Origin: Brevundimonas intermedia
Lineage (GTDB): Bacteria > Pseudomonadota > Alphaproteobacteria > Caulobacterales > Caulobacteraceae
NCBI RefSeq assembly: GCF_027922165.1
Contig: NZ_BSFD01000011.1
Span: 475,936 to 539,935, forward strand
DNA length: 64,000 nt
Reading direction: 5' to 3'
Of the stretch, positions 1 through 8,319 are shown piece after piece (positions within the stretch are counted from its first letter, which is position 1; the number at the start of each line of letters is the position of its first letter). Below the pieces are notes generated by a model. It made no database searches. It was not told the origin of the DNA and saw nothing but the letters and a program-made list of their open reading frames with translations. Made by a program: the position numbers and the translations under genes.

Positions 1-437
1 CCCTGGGCCAGGGCGCGGGGCTGCTGGTCGGGGCCCGTCAGCGACGTCATCAACAGGACGCCGCCCGCCAGACTTCGGGCGTCGCCGATCGAGGTCACAT
101 TGACGTCGATCCGGTCGCCCGGATTCGCGCTGGCGGGCAAGACCGCCGTCACCATCACCGCCGCCACGTTACGACTGCGGACGTCGTCCGGCGAAAGATT
201 GGAGCCGAGCCGCCCCAGCACATTGGCGATCGCTCGCTGGGTTACGGCGTTGCGCGGCGAGTCGCCGGTGCCCGTCAACCCGGTCACCACGCCATATCCG
301 ACCAGGGCCTGGCCTTGCCACCCCTGGAACCGACCGAGACTCCGGATCGGCACGGACTGGGCCTGCGCCTGGCCGTGCAGGACGACAAGAACGCCGACGA
401 ACGCCGCCAGAACCGCACCGAGGATCGACGGCCTCAT
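1..437 (-). CDS. flgI: Flagellar P-ring protein FlgI (partial, N-terminal part)
   Basis: FlgI builds the periplasmic P-ring, the bushing around the flagellar rod in the peptidoglycan layer. The reverse strand from 437 reads a signal peptide (hydrophobic LAAFVGVLVVL, then an AQAQS cleavage region), followed by typical FlgI sequence: IRSLGRFQGWQGQALVGYG, VVTGLTGTGDS and NPGDRIDVNVTSIGDARSL. About 145 codons are present; the C-terminal roughly two thirds lies left of the window. Its ATG overlaps the flgH stop by 4 bases, so it is translationally coupled as the last visible gene of the flgF operon. Confidence 0.93.
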   Translation of the reverse strand, partial: MRPSILGAVLAAFVGVLVVLHGQAQAQSVPIRSLGRFQGWQGQALVGYGVVTGLTGTGDSPRNAVTQRAIANVLGRLGSNLSPDDVRSRNVAAVMVTAVLPASANPGDRIDVNVTSIGDARSLAGGVLLMTSLTGPDQQPRALAQ

Positions 438-1030
438 GATAGTCCCATCCAGGACAGGACCCGATTGAGCGGTCCGGGGCGTCCGCTACGCGACAGGACG
501 CCGTCGACGTCGTAGCCGATGCGCGCGTCTGCGAGACGGGACGACAGGACGCTGTTGTCCCCTCCGATGTCGGCCGGGCGCACACGCGCTGTGAGCCGGA
601 TAGCGGTGCGTTCGCCATCGATGTCCAGTTCCTGCGCGCCACTGACCCGCAGATCGCCGTTGGGCAAGACCTCGTCCACGATCACGCCGATCTGGGCGAG
701 CAGACGCCCCGATCGGGTCATCTGGCCCTGGCCGGTCGAGCCGCCCTGGAGTTCGAGCGCCCCCGCGCTTGCGGATCCGCCGCCTTGGACGCTGCCGCCC
801 AGCCGCGTGTCGCGCCGGCTGGCGGATTGGCTGGCGCTGGCGGCGCTGTTGGTCTCGAGAATGACGACGGTGAGACTGTCGCCCACCCGGGCGGCGGTCC
901 GGTCGGACGCGAGCGAGGCCCATCGGGCTTGGGCCATGCTGTCGCCGGCCCCGACCAGGGTCAGGCCTGTCGCCAGGGACGAGGCAAGGGACGCGGCCAA
1001 GCACGCACTCCAAATCCGCGGCGATCTCAT
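434..1030 (-). CDS. flgH: Flagellar L-ring protein FlgH, without an obvious lipobox
   Basis: FlgH forms the outer-membrane L-ring. The 198-residue product carries the family core (RVGDSLTVVILETNSAASAS near residue 45, then SGRLLAQIGVIVDEVLPNGDL and GAQELDIDGE). I start it at the ATG at 1030, which overlaps flgA by 4 bases; a longer reading frame to 1105 would run deep into flgA. Most FlgH proteins are lipoproteins with an L-x-G-C box. Here the N-terminus is a hydrophobic stretch ending in MAQA-R, which looks like a signal peptidase I site, and the only early Cys (residue 10) precedes the hydrophobic core. The protein is also shorter than the usual 220-240 residues. Confidence 0.92.
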   Translation of the reverse strand: MRSPRIWSACLAASLASSLATGLTLVGAGDSMAQARWASLASDRTAARVGDSLTVVILETNSAASASQSASRRDTRLGGSVQGGGSASAGALELQGGSTGQGQMTRSGRLLAQIGVIVDEVLPNGDLRVSGAQELDIDGERTAIRLTARVRPADIGGDNSVLSSRLADARIGYDVDGVLSRSGRPGPLNRVLSWMGLS

Positions 1031-1545
1031 GCGCCGGCGCCCCCCAGGGCGACCGTCAGAACCGCCCCGTCCGAGGTCCGCACGAAGATCGAGCGACCCG
1101 GCCATCCGTCCTGCAGGGCCATGGCGGGACGCTCGATGACGACGGGCCCGACCACGGCCCGAACCGACAGGGTCTCGCCGACCCGAACCAGAGGCGCGGC
1201 GGCGGGTCGGAACGGAAGCGCCGCGACGACGTCAACCGTCTCCTGCGGACCGCGGCGCTCCACGACGATGGCGTGGTCCGGCCCGTCCGGCAGCCAGGGC
1301 GACAGCCCCGGCAGGGCGGCGCGCGCCCGCGCCGCCGCCGTCCGCGCCGAAACGGATGTGGTCGTCTCTGTCAGGCGCGCCAACACGATATCGCCGGCGC
1401 GACGCGCCAAAGGGTCCGGCAGGCCGCTCAGATCCGCCACATCGGCCAGACGCAGCGCGTCGCCTGAGATCACCACCTCATCGCTCAACACAAGCGGCGC
1501 GGGTTGGACGGATGAGATCGCCAGAATGAGCGAGACCCAGTCCAT
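1027..1545 (-). CDS. flgA: Flagellar P-ring assembly chaperone FlgA
   Basis: FlgA is a periplasmic SAF-domain protein that helps FlgI subunits assemble into the P-ring. The 172-residue product has a short hydrophobic signal-like start (DWVSLILAISSVQPAP), a central VVAALPFRPAAAPLVRVGE segment, and a C-terminal SAF-like part (LVRVGETLSVRAVVGPVVIERPAM in two pieces, ending VLTVALGGAGA). Overall similarity is modest, so the name rests partly on its place between flgG and flgH, the standard Caulobacter order. It starts one base after the flgG stop region and overlaps flgH by 4 bases. Confidence 0.82.
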   Translation of the reverse strand: MDWVSLILAISSVQPAPLVLSDEVVISGDALRLADVADLSGLPDPLARRAGDIVLARLTETTTSVSARTAAARARAALPGLSPWLPDGPDHAIVVERRGPQETVDVVAALPFRPAAAPLVRVGETLSVRAVVGPVVIERPAMALQDGWPGRSIFVRTSDGAVLTVALGGAGA

Positions 1546-2277
1546 CTAGCGCCTCAATCCGTTGGCGATGGCCATCAGCTGATCGCCGGCCTGCAGGGCT
1601 TGGGCGCTGGCCGCATAGGCGCGCTGCATCAACATCAGCGCGACCATTTCGTTGGAGAGGGCGACGTTCGCCCCTTCGATCGCGCCCTGAACAAGGACGC
1701 CCAGCCCCTCCTCCCCCGTCGCGAAGGCGGCGCGCGCCTCGCCGGTCGTCCGGTATAGACCGCCACCGAGCGGCGTGAGTTCCGATGGATCATCGACCTT
1801 CTGCAGGTCGATCCGCCCCAGCTCGGTCGGCGTCGTATCCCCGGCGAGCACGGCCGCGACCGCCCCGTCCGAGGCGATCGTCAGCCGATCGGCGCCTTCG
1901 GGAATACGGATCATCGCGTGCAACGGCAGGCCGTCCGCCGTCGCCAGCAGCCCGTCCGCCCCGACCGAAAGCGTCCCGCCACGCCAGAGCAGGGACCGGC
2001 CGTCTGCGCCCAGCACCTCAATGAAGCCCTCGCCGTCCACCGCAACATCGAGCGGCTGTCCGGTCACGCGCAGATCCCCTTGCGCGAACACCGTCGCCGC
2101 CTCCAGCGCGGACACGCCGCCGGCGGCCCCGCCCCCCGGCCCCATGAGCTCGCTGAAGCGCACGGAACTGCGCTTGAAGGCCGGGGTGTTCATATTGGCG
2201 ATGTTGTTGGCCGTGATTCCGAGCGCGCGCTCCTGAGCCCTCAATCCTGTCGCCCCGATCGAAAATGCGCCGTTCAT
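1546..2277 (-). CDS. flgG: Flagellar distal rod protein FlgG
   Basis: FlgG forms the distal rod of the flagellar basal body. The 243-residue product has both family ends: the N-terminal flagellar rod motif ITANNIANMNTPAFKRSSVRF (residues about 21-41) and the C-terminal helix EGANVALSNEMVALMLMQRAYAAS, which mediate coiled-coil packing of axial proteins. The centre has the beta-rich QPLDVAVDGEGFIEV segment. FlgG is usually about 262 residues, so this one is slightly short. It overlaps flgF by 4 bases; the more upstream of the two paralogous rod genes is flgF, matching Caulobacter order. Confidence 0.9.
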   Translation of the reverse strand: MNGAFSIGATGLRAQERALGITANNIANMNTPAFKRSSVRFSELMGPGGGAAGGVSALEAATVFAQGDLRVTGQPLDVAVDGEGFIEVLGADGRSLLWRGGTLSVGADGLLATADGLPLHAMIRIPEGADRLTIASDGAVAAVLAGDTTPTELGRIDLQKVDDPSELTPLGGGLYRTTGEARAAFATGEEGLGVLVQGAIEGANVALSNEMVALMLMQRAYAASAQALQAGDQLMAIANGLRR

Positions 2278-2957
2278 GCCCCGCCCGCTCCGAACGCCGT
2301 CACGGCGCGCCCCAGAAGATCGTCATAGACATTCATCAAACGCTGCCCGGCTTCGGCGCGCCGCACCGACTCCATCAGCACGATCATTTCCTGTCCAAGC
2401 GCGACATTGGCCCCTTCGAGGAAGCCCTGACGGACGACGGGCGCCGCCACGTCCTCCGACCGACCGACGCTCCGAAACAGGCCGTCGCCCGCCTCGACCA
2501 GATCTGCGGCCTCAAGATGGACGACCCTCAGGCGTGCGGCGGCTTCGCCATCGACCAGCAAGACGCCGTCCCGAGACACCGTCGCATCGGCGGCGGGCGC
2601 GACCAGATCGCCGCCGATCGCTTGCAGCGGCAGTCCGCCGGCCCCAAGCAGCCGCCCGTCGTCGGCCCGCTTGAAATGCCCGTCGCGCGTGTAGACGGGA
2701 CCGTCCGCCCCGCGAAGCTCAAAGAAGCCCGGACCGTCGATGGCCAGATCGAAGGGATTCCCGGTTTCCGTCAGGGCCCCGGCGACAAGCGACGGCGACG
2801 TCCGGACGACGACGGACCCGGCGGCGGCCAATTCAACAAAGCTCAACTTGGATCTATAGCCTGAGGTCGCCATATTGGCGATATTTTGTGCAGCAACATC
2901 CGCCCGCGCCTGCGCGCTAGACAGCAAAACTGACACTGACTGAACTAAATCCCCCAT
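2274..2957 (-). CDS. flgF: Flagellar proximal rod protein FlgF
   Basis: FlgF is a proximal rod subunit. The 227-residue product shows the axial-family N-terminus (ADVAAQNIANMATSGYRSK), the middle NPFDLAIDGPGFFEL motif followed by YTRDGHF, and a C-terminal EGANVALGQEMIVLMESVRRAEAG helix. It is the first gene of the flgF-flgG-flgA-flgH-flgI run. The 43 bases between it and the flhA stop are AT-rich compared with their surroundings and could hold a promoter, but I see no clear sigma-54 GGCAC-N5-TTGC pair. FlgF and FlgG are paralogues; order and size favour this assignment. Confidence 0.88.
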   Translation of the reverse strand: MGDLVQSVSVLLSSAQARADVAAQNIANMATSGYRSKLSFVELAAAGSVVVRTSPSLVAGALTETGNPFDLAIDGPGFFELRGADGPVYTRDGHFKRADDGRLLGAGGLPLQAIGGDLVAPAADATVSRDGVLLVDGEAAARLRVVHLEAADLVEAGDGLFRSVGRSEDVAAPVVRQGFLEGANVALGQEMIVLMESVRRAEAGQRLMNVYDDLLGRAVTAFGAGGA

Positions 2958-3000
2958 GGATTTACCATACTACGGAACTATTCGTATTGCAATATGGACA

Positions 3001-5031
3001 TTATTCGACCTGGATCACGCCGAACGACTTCAAATCTACGGTTTGCGGCACTTCAGTTACCGAGACCACCGCCAGACGCGGCGCGCTGCGGCGGGTGAAG
3101 GCTTTGAGGTGGCGTCGGAGTTCGGCGCCGCAGAGCAGCACTGGCGACAGCCTCTGACTCGCCATCTCGTCCACCATTGGAATCAGCTTCTTCAGCATCT
3201 GCTCGGCGAGCCGCGGCTCGATGACGAAGGCCTCGGCCGCCTCGCTGCGGCGCACGCTGTCGAGAAGCTGGGTCTCCAGCCGCGGCGAGAGGCTCATCAC
3301 CGCCAGGGCGTCATGACCGCCGCGCAGCGCGCTGAAGATGTTGTGCCCCAGCCTCTGACGCACCTTCTCCGTCAGTTCCGCATGATCCTTGGTGTGACGG
3401 CCCACATCGACGAGGGCGTCGACGATCAGATCGGCCTGGCGGATCGAGACGTGCTCGGAAAGCAGATGCTGGAAAACCCGTTGCACGTCGGAGACGGACA
3501 TGACGGCGGGAATGAGATCCTCCACAAGCCCCGGCTGGCGCGACCGCACGCCCTCGAGAATCTGGACCGTGTCGGTCCGGGTGAGCAGCTGCGCCGAGGT
3601 GCTGCGGACGACTTCATTCAGATGAGTCATCAGGACGGTGACGGGGTCGACCAGGGTGCAGCCCGCGACCTGCGCGGAGTCCCGCGTCTGGTCGTCGACC
3701 CAGACGCCGGGTAGGCCGAAGGCGGGATCGCGCGCCTCTATCCCAGGCAGCGGCGTCGCGACGCCCGCCGCGCGAATGGCCAGGGTTCGATCCGGGTAGA
3801 CGGCGCCCCGGCCATGGCGTGCGCCGTGCAGAAGGATCTCATAGTCGAGATCGCCCAGATCCACGCCGTCGTGGAAGGCGACGGCCGGGACCATGAAACC
3901 GCTCGTCCGCTCCTCCTGGACGCGAAACGCGGAGATGCGCTCGCTCAGAATCGATCTCTGGCTGCGCCAGGCCTCGGACAGCTCGCGTCCGAGACGAACC
4001 TCGATCGGCGAAACAGCTTCGGCCGCGCGTTCAGCGGAGTCGGTTCGCAGATCGTCAAGTTCGCCGTCGGTCAGGGCCTCGGCTTTCCGACGCCGCATCG
4101 CCGTCCACAGGACGAAGGCGACCAGGATCAGGATGGCGATCGGCCATTTGGGCATGCCCGGCATCATGAGCAGCAGAGCGAGCGCCCCGATCACCAGGAG
4201 CGGGATCCGCGACACCGAAGACAGCTGCGCCAGGATTTCTTCGCTCAGGCGCCGATCCGCCGAAGAGCGGGTCACGATCAGGCCCGTCGCGGTGGACACG
4301 ATCAACGCCGGGATCTGGGTGACGATGCCGTCGCCGATCGTGAGCAGGCTGAAGGTCTGCAAGGCCGTGAGCCAGTCCATCCCCATCTGGGCGACGCCGA
4401 TGATCCAGCCGGCGATGATATTGATCAGCAGAATAATGACGCCGGCGACAGCGTCGCCTTTGACGAACTTGCTCGCGCCGTCCATCGATCCGTAGAAGGC
4501 CGCCTCCTTCTCCAGCATCTTGCGGCGCTGCTTGGCCTCGTTCTGGTCGATCAGACCCATGTTCAGATCGGCGTCGATGCTCATCTGATGGCCCGGGACG
4601 GAATCGAGAACGAAACGCGCCGCGACCTCCGAGACCCGCTGAGCGCCCGAGGTCACCACGACATACTGGACGACGACCAGAATGAAGAAGACCACCAGAC
4701 CGACGACAAAGCTGCCCTGGACCGCGAAGGAGCCGATCGCTCCGATGACGTCGCCGGCGTGGGCTTCGGTCAGGATCAACCGGGTGGCCGCGACGTTGAG
4801 CGCCAGGCGATAAAGAGTCGCCACCAGCAGCAGCGACGGAAAGGTCGAAAAGGCGACAGGCTTCTCGACATAAAGGGTCAACAACAGGATCGTGAGGGCG
4901 AACGCGAAATTGACGATGATCAGCAGATCGAGAGCGACGGGCGGAATGGGCGCGAACAGCACGAGCAGGATGCTGATCACGGCGACGACCAGAACCAGAT
5001 CCTGATTGCGCCCCGGAGCGGGTTTAGCCAT
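3001..5031 (-). CDS. flhA: Flagellar type III export gate protein FlhA
   Basis: FlhA is the export gate component that couples proton motive force to secretion of flagellar parts; its cytoplasmic domain docks chaperone-substrate complexes. The 676-residue product has about eight membrane segments in residues 15-320, the FHIPEP-family stretch LLLVATLYRLALNVAATRL and the loop VKGDAVAGVIILLINIIAG, then a long cytosolic domain ending FGVIQVE. I start at 5031 (MAKPAPGRNQD); this overlaps flhB by 8 bases, whereas the longer frame to 5118 would extend far into flhB with non-family sequence. It corresponds to Caulobacter flbF. Confidence 0.96.
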   Translation of the reverse strand: MAKPAPGRNQDLVLVVAVISILLVLFAPIPPVALDLLIIVNFAFALTILLLTLYVEKPVAFSTFPSLLLVATLYRLALNVAATRLILTEAHAGDVIGAIGSFAVQGSFVVGLVVFFILVVVQYVVVTSGAQRVSEVAARFVLDSVPGHQMSIDADLNMGLIDQNEAKQRRKMLEKEAAFYGSMDGASKFVKGDAVAGVIILLINIIAGWIIGVAQMGMDWLTALQTFSLLTIGDGIVTQIPALIVSTATGLIVTRSSADRRLSEEILAQLSSVSRIPLLVIGALALLLMMPGMPKWPIAILILVAFVLWTAMRRRKAEALTDGELDDLRTDSAERAAEAVSPIEVRLGRELSEAWRSQRSILSERISAFRVQEERTSGFMVPAVAFHDGVDLGDLDYEILLHGARHGRGAVYPDRTLAIRAAGVATPLPGIEARDPAFGLPGVWVDDQTRDSAQVAGCTLVDPVTVLMTHLNEVVRSTSAQLLTRTDTVQILEGVRSRQPGLVEDLIPAVMSVSDVQRVFQHLLSEHVSIRQADLIVDALVDVGRHTKDHAELTEKVRQRLGHNIFSALRGGHDALAVMSLSPRLETQLLDSVRRSEAAEAFVIEPRLAEQMLKKLIPMVDEMASQRLSPVLLCGAELRRHLKAFTRRSAPRLAVVSVTEVPQTVDLKSFGVIQVE

Positions 5032-6097
5032 TCGCCGCCTCCATTGCGCCGCTTCTCCGCAAGCCGCGATAGACGGCTGCGACCGGCCGGAACAGGGCCT
5101 CAGGGACCGCCGCGTCAAGCCGCGCCTTGCGATAGAGGGCCCGCGCGAGCGGCGGATCGACGACCACGGGAATGCCGCGTCCGAACGCCATTCGGCGCAG
5201 CCTTACGGCCAGGGCGTGCGATCCCCGCGCCACCACGACCGGCGCGTCCATTCGCCCGGGCGCATAGCGCAGGCCGACCGCGAAATGGACCGGATTGGCG
5301 ATGACGACATCGGCGGACCCCAGGCCCTTGAGGCTGCGCGACGCCTCGGCGAACTGACCGTGAAGCTGTTTGCGACGCTGCTTGAGCCGGGGATCGCCTT
5401 CATGGTCGCGGTGCTCGCGTTTCAGCTCGCGACGGCTCATCCGCATCTTCTTCAGATAGTCGCGCCGCGCCACCATCTGATCCAGCAAGGCGACGACGAC
5501 GGCCGCCCCCAGACAGGCGGCAATCAGGCGCAGAGCCAGACCGCCGTAAGCAAGACCCAGCGCCCTCGCATCGGTGGCGACCGCCGCCGCATTCAGTGCG
5601 TCGCGGATGAACAAGGCCGCGATCGCGGCATAGAGCGACAGCTTCAGGACGGCCTTGGCGGTCTCGATCAGGATCCGAATCGTAAAGAGGCGCTTCAAGC
5701 CCTTGGCGGGATTCAAGCGGTTGAAGTCCGGCCGCACGGCCGTCAGGGCGAATACGGGGCCGGTCTGTAGAAACTCCACCAAAAGGACGAGACCGAACAG
5801 GCCGCACAGCCAGGGAAGGAGCGTCTCGAAGGCCGGCCCTGCAACCTGACCGGCAAGGGCGCGAAAGCCCGCGTCTGCGGTCAGATCCAGGCTCGTCGCC
5901 GCCAGACTGCGCGCCACACCCCGCCCGAGCGCGTCGGCGAGATCCCGCCCCGCGAACCAGGCGAAGGCCGTCGAAACCAGCAAGACGCTCAAAAAGCCGA
6001 GATCCGTCCCGCGAGCGACACTGCCCTCACGCCGCGCCTTGTCCAGACGGAACCGGGACGGCGCCTGCGACCGATCCTGTTCAGCCGCTTCACTCAT
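5024..6097 (-). CDS. flhB: Flagellar type III export switch protein FlhB (NPVH variant)
   Basis: FlhB switches export from rod/hook to filament substrates after self-cleavage in its cytosolic domain. The 357-residue product has an N-terminal charged stretch (SRFRLDKARREGSVARGTD), four membrane segments, then the cytosolic linker MSRRELKREHRDHEGDP. The cleavage motif, normally NPTH, reads NPVH here (ANPVHFAVGLRY, around residue 270); the scissile N-P bond and His are kept. It overlaps fliR by 4 bases and flhA by 8, so fliQ-fliR-flhB-flhA is read as one coupled unit. Confidence 0.95.
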   Translation of the reverse strand: MSEAAEQDRSQAPSRFRLDKARREGSVARGTDLGFLSVLLVSTAFAWFAGRDLADALGRGVARSLAATSLDLTADAGFRALAGQVAGPAFETLLPWLCGLFGLVLLVEFLQTGPVFALTAVRPDFNRLNPAKGLKRLFTIRILIETAKAVLKLSLYAAIAALFIRDALNAAAVATDARALGLAYGGLALRLIAACLGAAVVVALLDQMVARRDYLKKMRMSRRELKREHRDHEGDPRLKQRRKQLHGQFAEASRSLKGLGSADVVIANPVHFAVGLRYAPGRMDAPVVVARGSHALAVRLRRMAFGRGIPVVVDPPLARALYRKARLDAAVPEALFRPVAAVYRGLRRSGAMEAANG

Positions 6098-6852
6098 GCG
6101 ATCAGCGCCGGCAAGGCTTCGAGGGTCACGGCCGACAGTCGCGCCATAAGCGCAGACGCGACGCCGAGCGTGAGCGGCAAGGCGACCAGCAGAAGCACCG
6201 TCTTGACCTGAAATCCGAGAACCAGGACGTTAAGCTGCGGCGCTGTGCGGGCGAGGATGGCGATCGCGGCGTCCGCCAGCATGAGTGCGAGAATGACCCC
6301 GCCGGCGACGCCGAACGCCAAGGTGAAGACAGCGCCGAGATAGGCGGAAAGCGGCCCAAGGCTTTGCGGGGCCCCGCCCTGGCCGAGCGGCACGGCCTCC
6401 AGCGAGGCCGCGAGGACGCGCAGCAGATCATGATGACCGCCCATCGCAAAGAAGATTACGCCCGCGGCATAGGCGTACAGCGTGCCCACAAGCGGCGTCT
6501 GGGCGCGGCTCGTCGGATCCACGAGGGCGGCCAAGCCGAAACCCGCCTGAATATCGACCGTACGGCCGGCGACATAAAGCGCGCCATAGGCGGCCTGAAA
6601 GGCGAGAACAAGGACGGCGCCGAGCAGAAGCTCGCGGATCGCTGCGACGATTAAACCCTGATCTGCGACCTGCGCCGCCGGCGCCGACTGCACGATCAGA
6701 CCACTGAGCCCCAAAGCCAGAAGCAGCCGGAGCGGAGCGGGAATCCGCATCAGGGTGAACGGCGGCGCAAAGGACAGCACGGGCCCGAGCCGAAGGCTGA
6801 GCAGGAGTGCGGATTCAGCCCAGTCCGACATCTGATCGACGGCGGGAATCAT
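6094..6852 (-). CDS. fliR: Flagellar biosynthetic protein FliR
   Basis: FliR is an integral membrane part of the FliPQR export gate. The 252-residue product has about six hydrophobic segments, with family features such as SLRLGPVLSFAPPFTLMRIPAPLRLLLALGLS near the start, ELLLGAVLVLAF, and ALMLADAAIAILARTAPQLNVLVLGFQVK. The open frame continues upstream without a stop through fliQ in another frame, so I place the start at the ATG at 6852, which overlaps the fliQ stop by 4 bases; an internal ATG about 21 bases later (MSDWAESA) is also possible. Confidence 0.92.
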   Translation of the reverse strand: MIPAVDQMSDWAESALLLSLRLGPVLSFAPPFTLMRIPAPLRLLLALGLSGLIVQSAPAAQVADQGLIVAAIRELLLGAVLVLAFQAAYGALYVAGRTVDIQAGFGLAALVDPTSRAQTPLVGTLYAYAAGVIFFAMGGHHDLLRVLAASLEAVPLGQGGAPQSLGPLSAYLGAVFTLAFGVAGGVILALMLADAAIAILARTAPQLNVLVLGFQVKTVLLLVALPLTLGVASALMARLSAVTLEALPALIA

Positions 6853-7115
6853 CCGATGGACGGGATGGTGCGAATGGCTTCGATCGCGAAATGCGTCATG
6901 CGCTCCAGCATCCACGGGCCGACCGCGATCAGAACCAGAATGGCCGCGAAGAGTTTCGGCACATAGCTGAGAGTCATTTCCTGCAGTTGGGTCGCCACCT
7001 GCAGAATACTGATGATCACGCCGACGATCATCACGACCGCCACCACCGGCGCCGCAATCATCAAGGTCGCCCACAGCATCTGATTCAACAGATCCAAAGA
7101 CTGGTCGGCGCCCAT
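6849..7115 (-). CDS. fliQ: Flagellar biosynthetic protein FliQ
   Basis: FliQ is a small two-helix membrane protein that surrounds FliP/FliR in the export gate. From the ATG at 7115 it is 88 residues, the normal family length, with two hydrophobic hairpin helices (ATLMIAAPVVAVVMIVGVI and KLFAAILVLIAVGPWML) separated by the typical LQEMTLSYVPK loop. The frame is open to 7169, but the extra 18 residues are not FliQ-like. It is the first gene of the fliQ-fliR-flhB-flhA unit; in Caulobacter fliQR is a CtrA-controlled class II operon. I see no clear TTAA-N7-TTAA box just upstream. Confidence 0.93.
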   Translation of the reverse strand: MGADQSLDLLNQMLWATLMIAAPVVAVVMIVGVIISILQVATQLQEMTLSYVPKLFAAILVLIAVGPWMLERMTHFAIEAIRTIPSIG

Positions 7116-7474
7116 CCATCTCCCCCGAGATTGCACCGATGAAAGACAACCTTCGGTCTGCAAACTCAAGTCTCCACGTGTCGTTGCCGAAACAAATGCC
7201 TGTGGATGGATCGACGGAGGGCGCGCTTGGGGATGTTATGAGGGTCACCCTTTGGAATCTCATTGCCCCGGCGGCGCACAACTGTCGCGGTCGACCCTCG
7301 CCCTGCGACGGCCGGCGGCGGTCAATCGCTGCAATCCGCACGCGCCTGCCGTCGGACGCACGGCCGCGGCCTTGCAGACGCGCTCGACTGACACAGGTCA
7401 GGATCGATCCGCCGACGGCGGTGGATCCGGCGTCCAGGCCCGTCGGCGTTCGCGGTCCATAGAGGCCGGCGCGC
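7116..7474. other. Intergenic stretch upstream of fliQ, no gene recognised
   Basis: This 359-base gap must contain the fliQ promoter. Open frames here on both strands are rich in Arg/Ser/Pro/Gly in a way typical of antisense or non-coding GC-rich DNA, and I recognise no protein family. No convincing CtrA box, sigma-54 site or terminator hairpin was seen by eye. Confidence 0.5.
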
Positions 7475-8089
7475 TCATGCAATTCGCGTCGCCGAACAGG
7501 GCGGGCTGATCGATTGCGCCACCCGAGTTGGGAAGGCGATCACCGGACCGCCTGGATCCGCGTCTCCCGCCTTCCGGTTGCGGATCGCCCGGATCGCCTG
7601 TTTCGCTTCGAGCTGCGCCGCCGTCAGATGCGTGCCGCGTCGCGAGCCCCGCCAGGCGGTCCAGACCTCCCCGGTCGCGATCGTCCACGTCTCGGACGCC
7701 GCGTCCCGGATCAACTCGCAGGCCCGCGTCGCCGCATCGCCCGCTCTGGCCTTCGTCGTCGCCTCCTGCAGCTCGGTGTCGGCGGCTTCCGATCCATCGA
7801 AGTCCCGGTCGAGCGACCGCATCATATCGCGCGCCCGATCCGCGTCTCTCTCGATCCGCGCCGCCGCCGAATGGAAGGCGCCGATCAGGGCCTCGCCCAG
7901 GATGTTTTGATAGTCCTCCAGCGCGGTGTCGGAGATCACGTCCACCAGCTCGGTCATGAGCGCGCGCCCGAGCTGGATCAGGGCGTCTTCGGTCGGGTGC
8001 GGACGCCCGTCCCCCAGGGACGCGGTCAGGTCATCGAAGGCGGAGTCGGACTTCGACGAGGCGAAGAAGGGAGCATTGGAGTAGGTCAT
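7475..8089 (-). CDS. DUF2493-associated N-terminal region protein, apparently truncated
   Basis: The 204-residue product resembles, from memory of the family, the helical N-terminal half of alphaproteobacterial DUF2493 proteins common on plasmids and integrative elements. The matching landmarks are the FHSAAARIERD helix (residues 71-81), a D-G-S-E turn (98-101), TGEVWTAWRGSRRGTHLTA (around 137-155) and the GPVIAF strand that normally leads into the DprA/Rossmann-like DUF2493 domain. Here the protein ends about 20 residues after IAF (TRVAQSISPPCSATRIA), so the named domain is missing. I found no continuation of it in other frames toward fliQ. Function is unknown; it may be a remnant of a mobile element. 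Confidence 0.6.
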   Translation of the reverse strand: MTYSNAPFFASSKSDSAFDDLTASLGDGRPHPTEDALIQLGRALMTELVDVISDTALEDYQNILGEALIGAFHSAAARIERDADRARDMMRSLDRDFDGSEAADTELQEATTKARAGDAATRACELIRDAASETWTIATGEVWTAWRGSRRGTHLTAAQLEAKQAIRAIRNRKAGDADPGGPVIAFPTRVAQSISPPCSATRIA

Positions 8090-8187
8090 TGGAACGTTCC
8101 TTTGAGACTGCCGTGCGCCCCATGCGCAACGACCCCGGTCTTGGCCACAGCGGGGTCCCCGGCAGTCACCGGAGCGGAGGGCCGCTT

Positions 8188-8319
8188 GAATGAGCGCGTC
8201 TGGACCATGATGACGGTCAACATCAGGACGATCATCAGAGGGAACAGAGGCGCGAGCGCCGAATTCGCCTTGGCGGACTCCTCGACCGATCCGGCCGTCG
8301 TGATGAGTTGAATGGGGAA
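8188..8319 (-). pseudogene. Remnant of an RND (HAE1-type) efflux pump permease
   Basis: About 44 codons on the reverse strand read like the start of the second transmembrane block of AcrB/HAE1-family efflux pumps: GSVEESAKANSALAPLFPLM followed by IVLMLTVIMVQTRSF. The conserved V-E-E-S-A-K-A-N and M-V-Q-x-R-S-F are hard to explain by chance. Sequence on both sides does not continue the family, and no start codon or pump gene is nearby. I read it as a leftover of a deleted or rearranged pump gene. It partly overlaps the 5' end of a plus-strand cyclophilin-like frame. Confidence 0.7.

Noticed and set aside
2958..3000. Searched for a sigma-54 promoter (GGCAC-N5-TTGC) before flgF.
   Set aside because: A TTGC is present but no GGCAC at the right distance.
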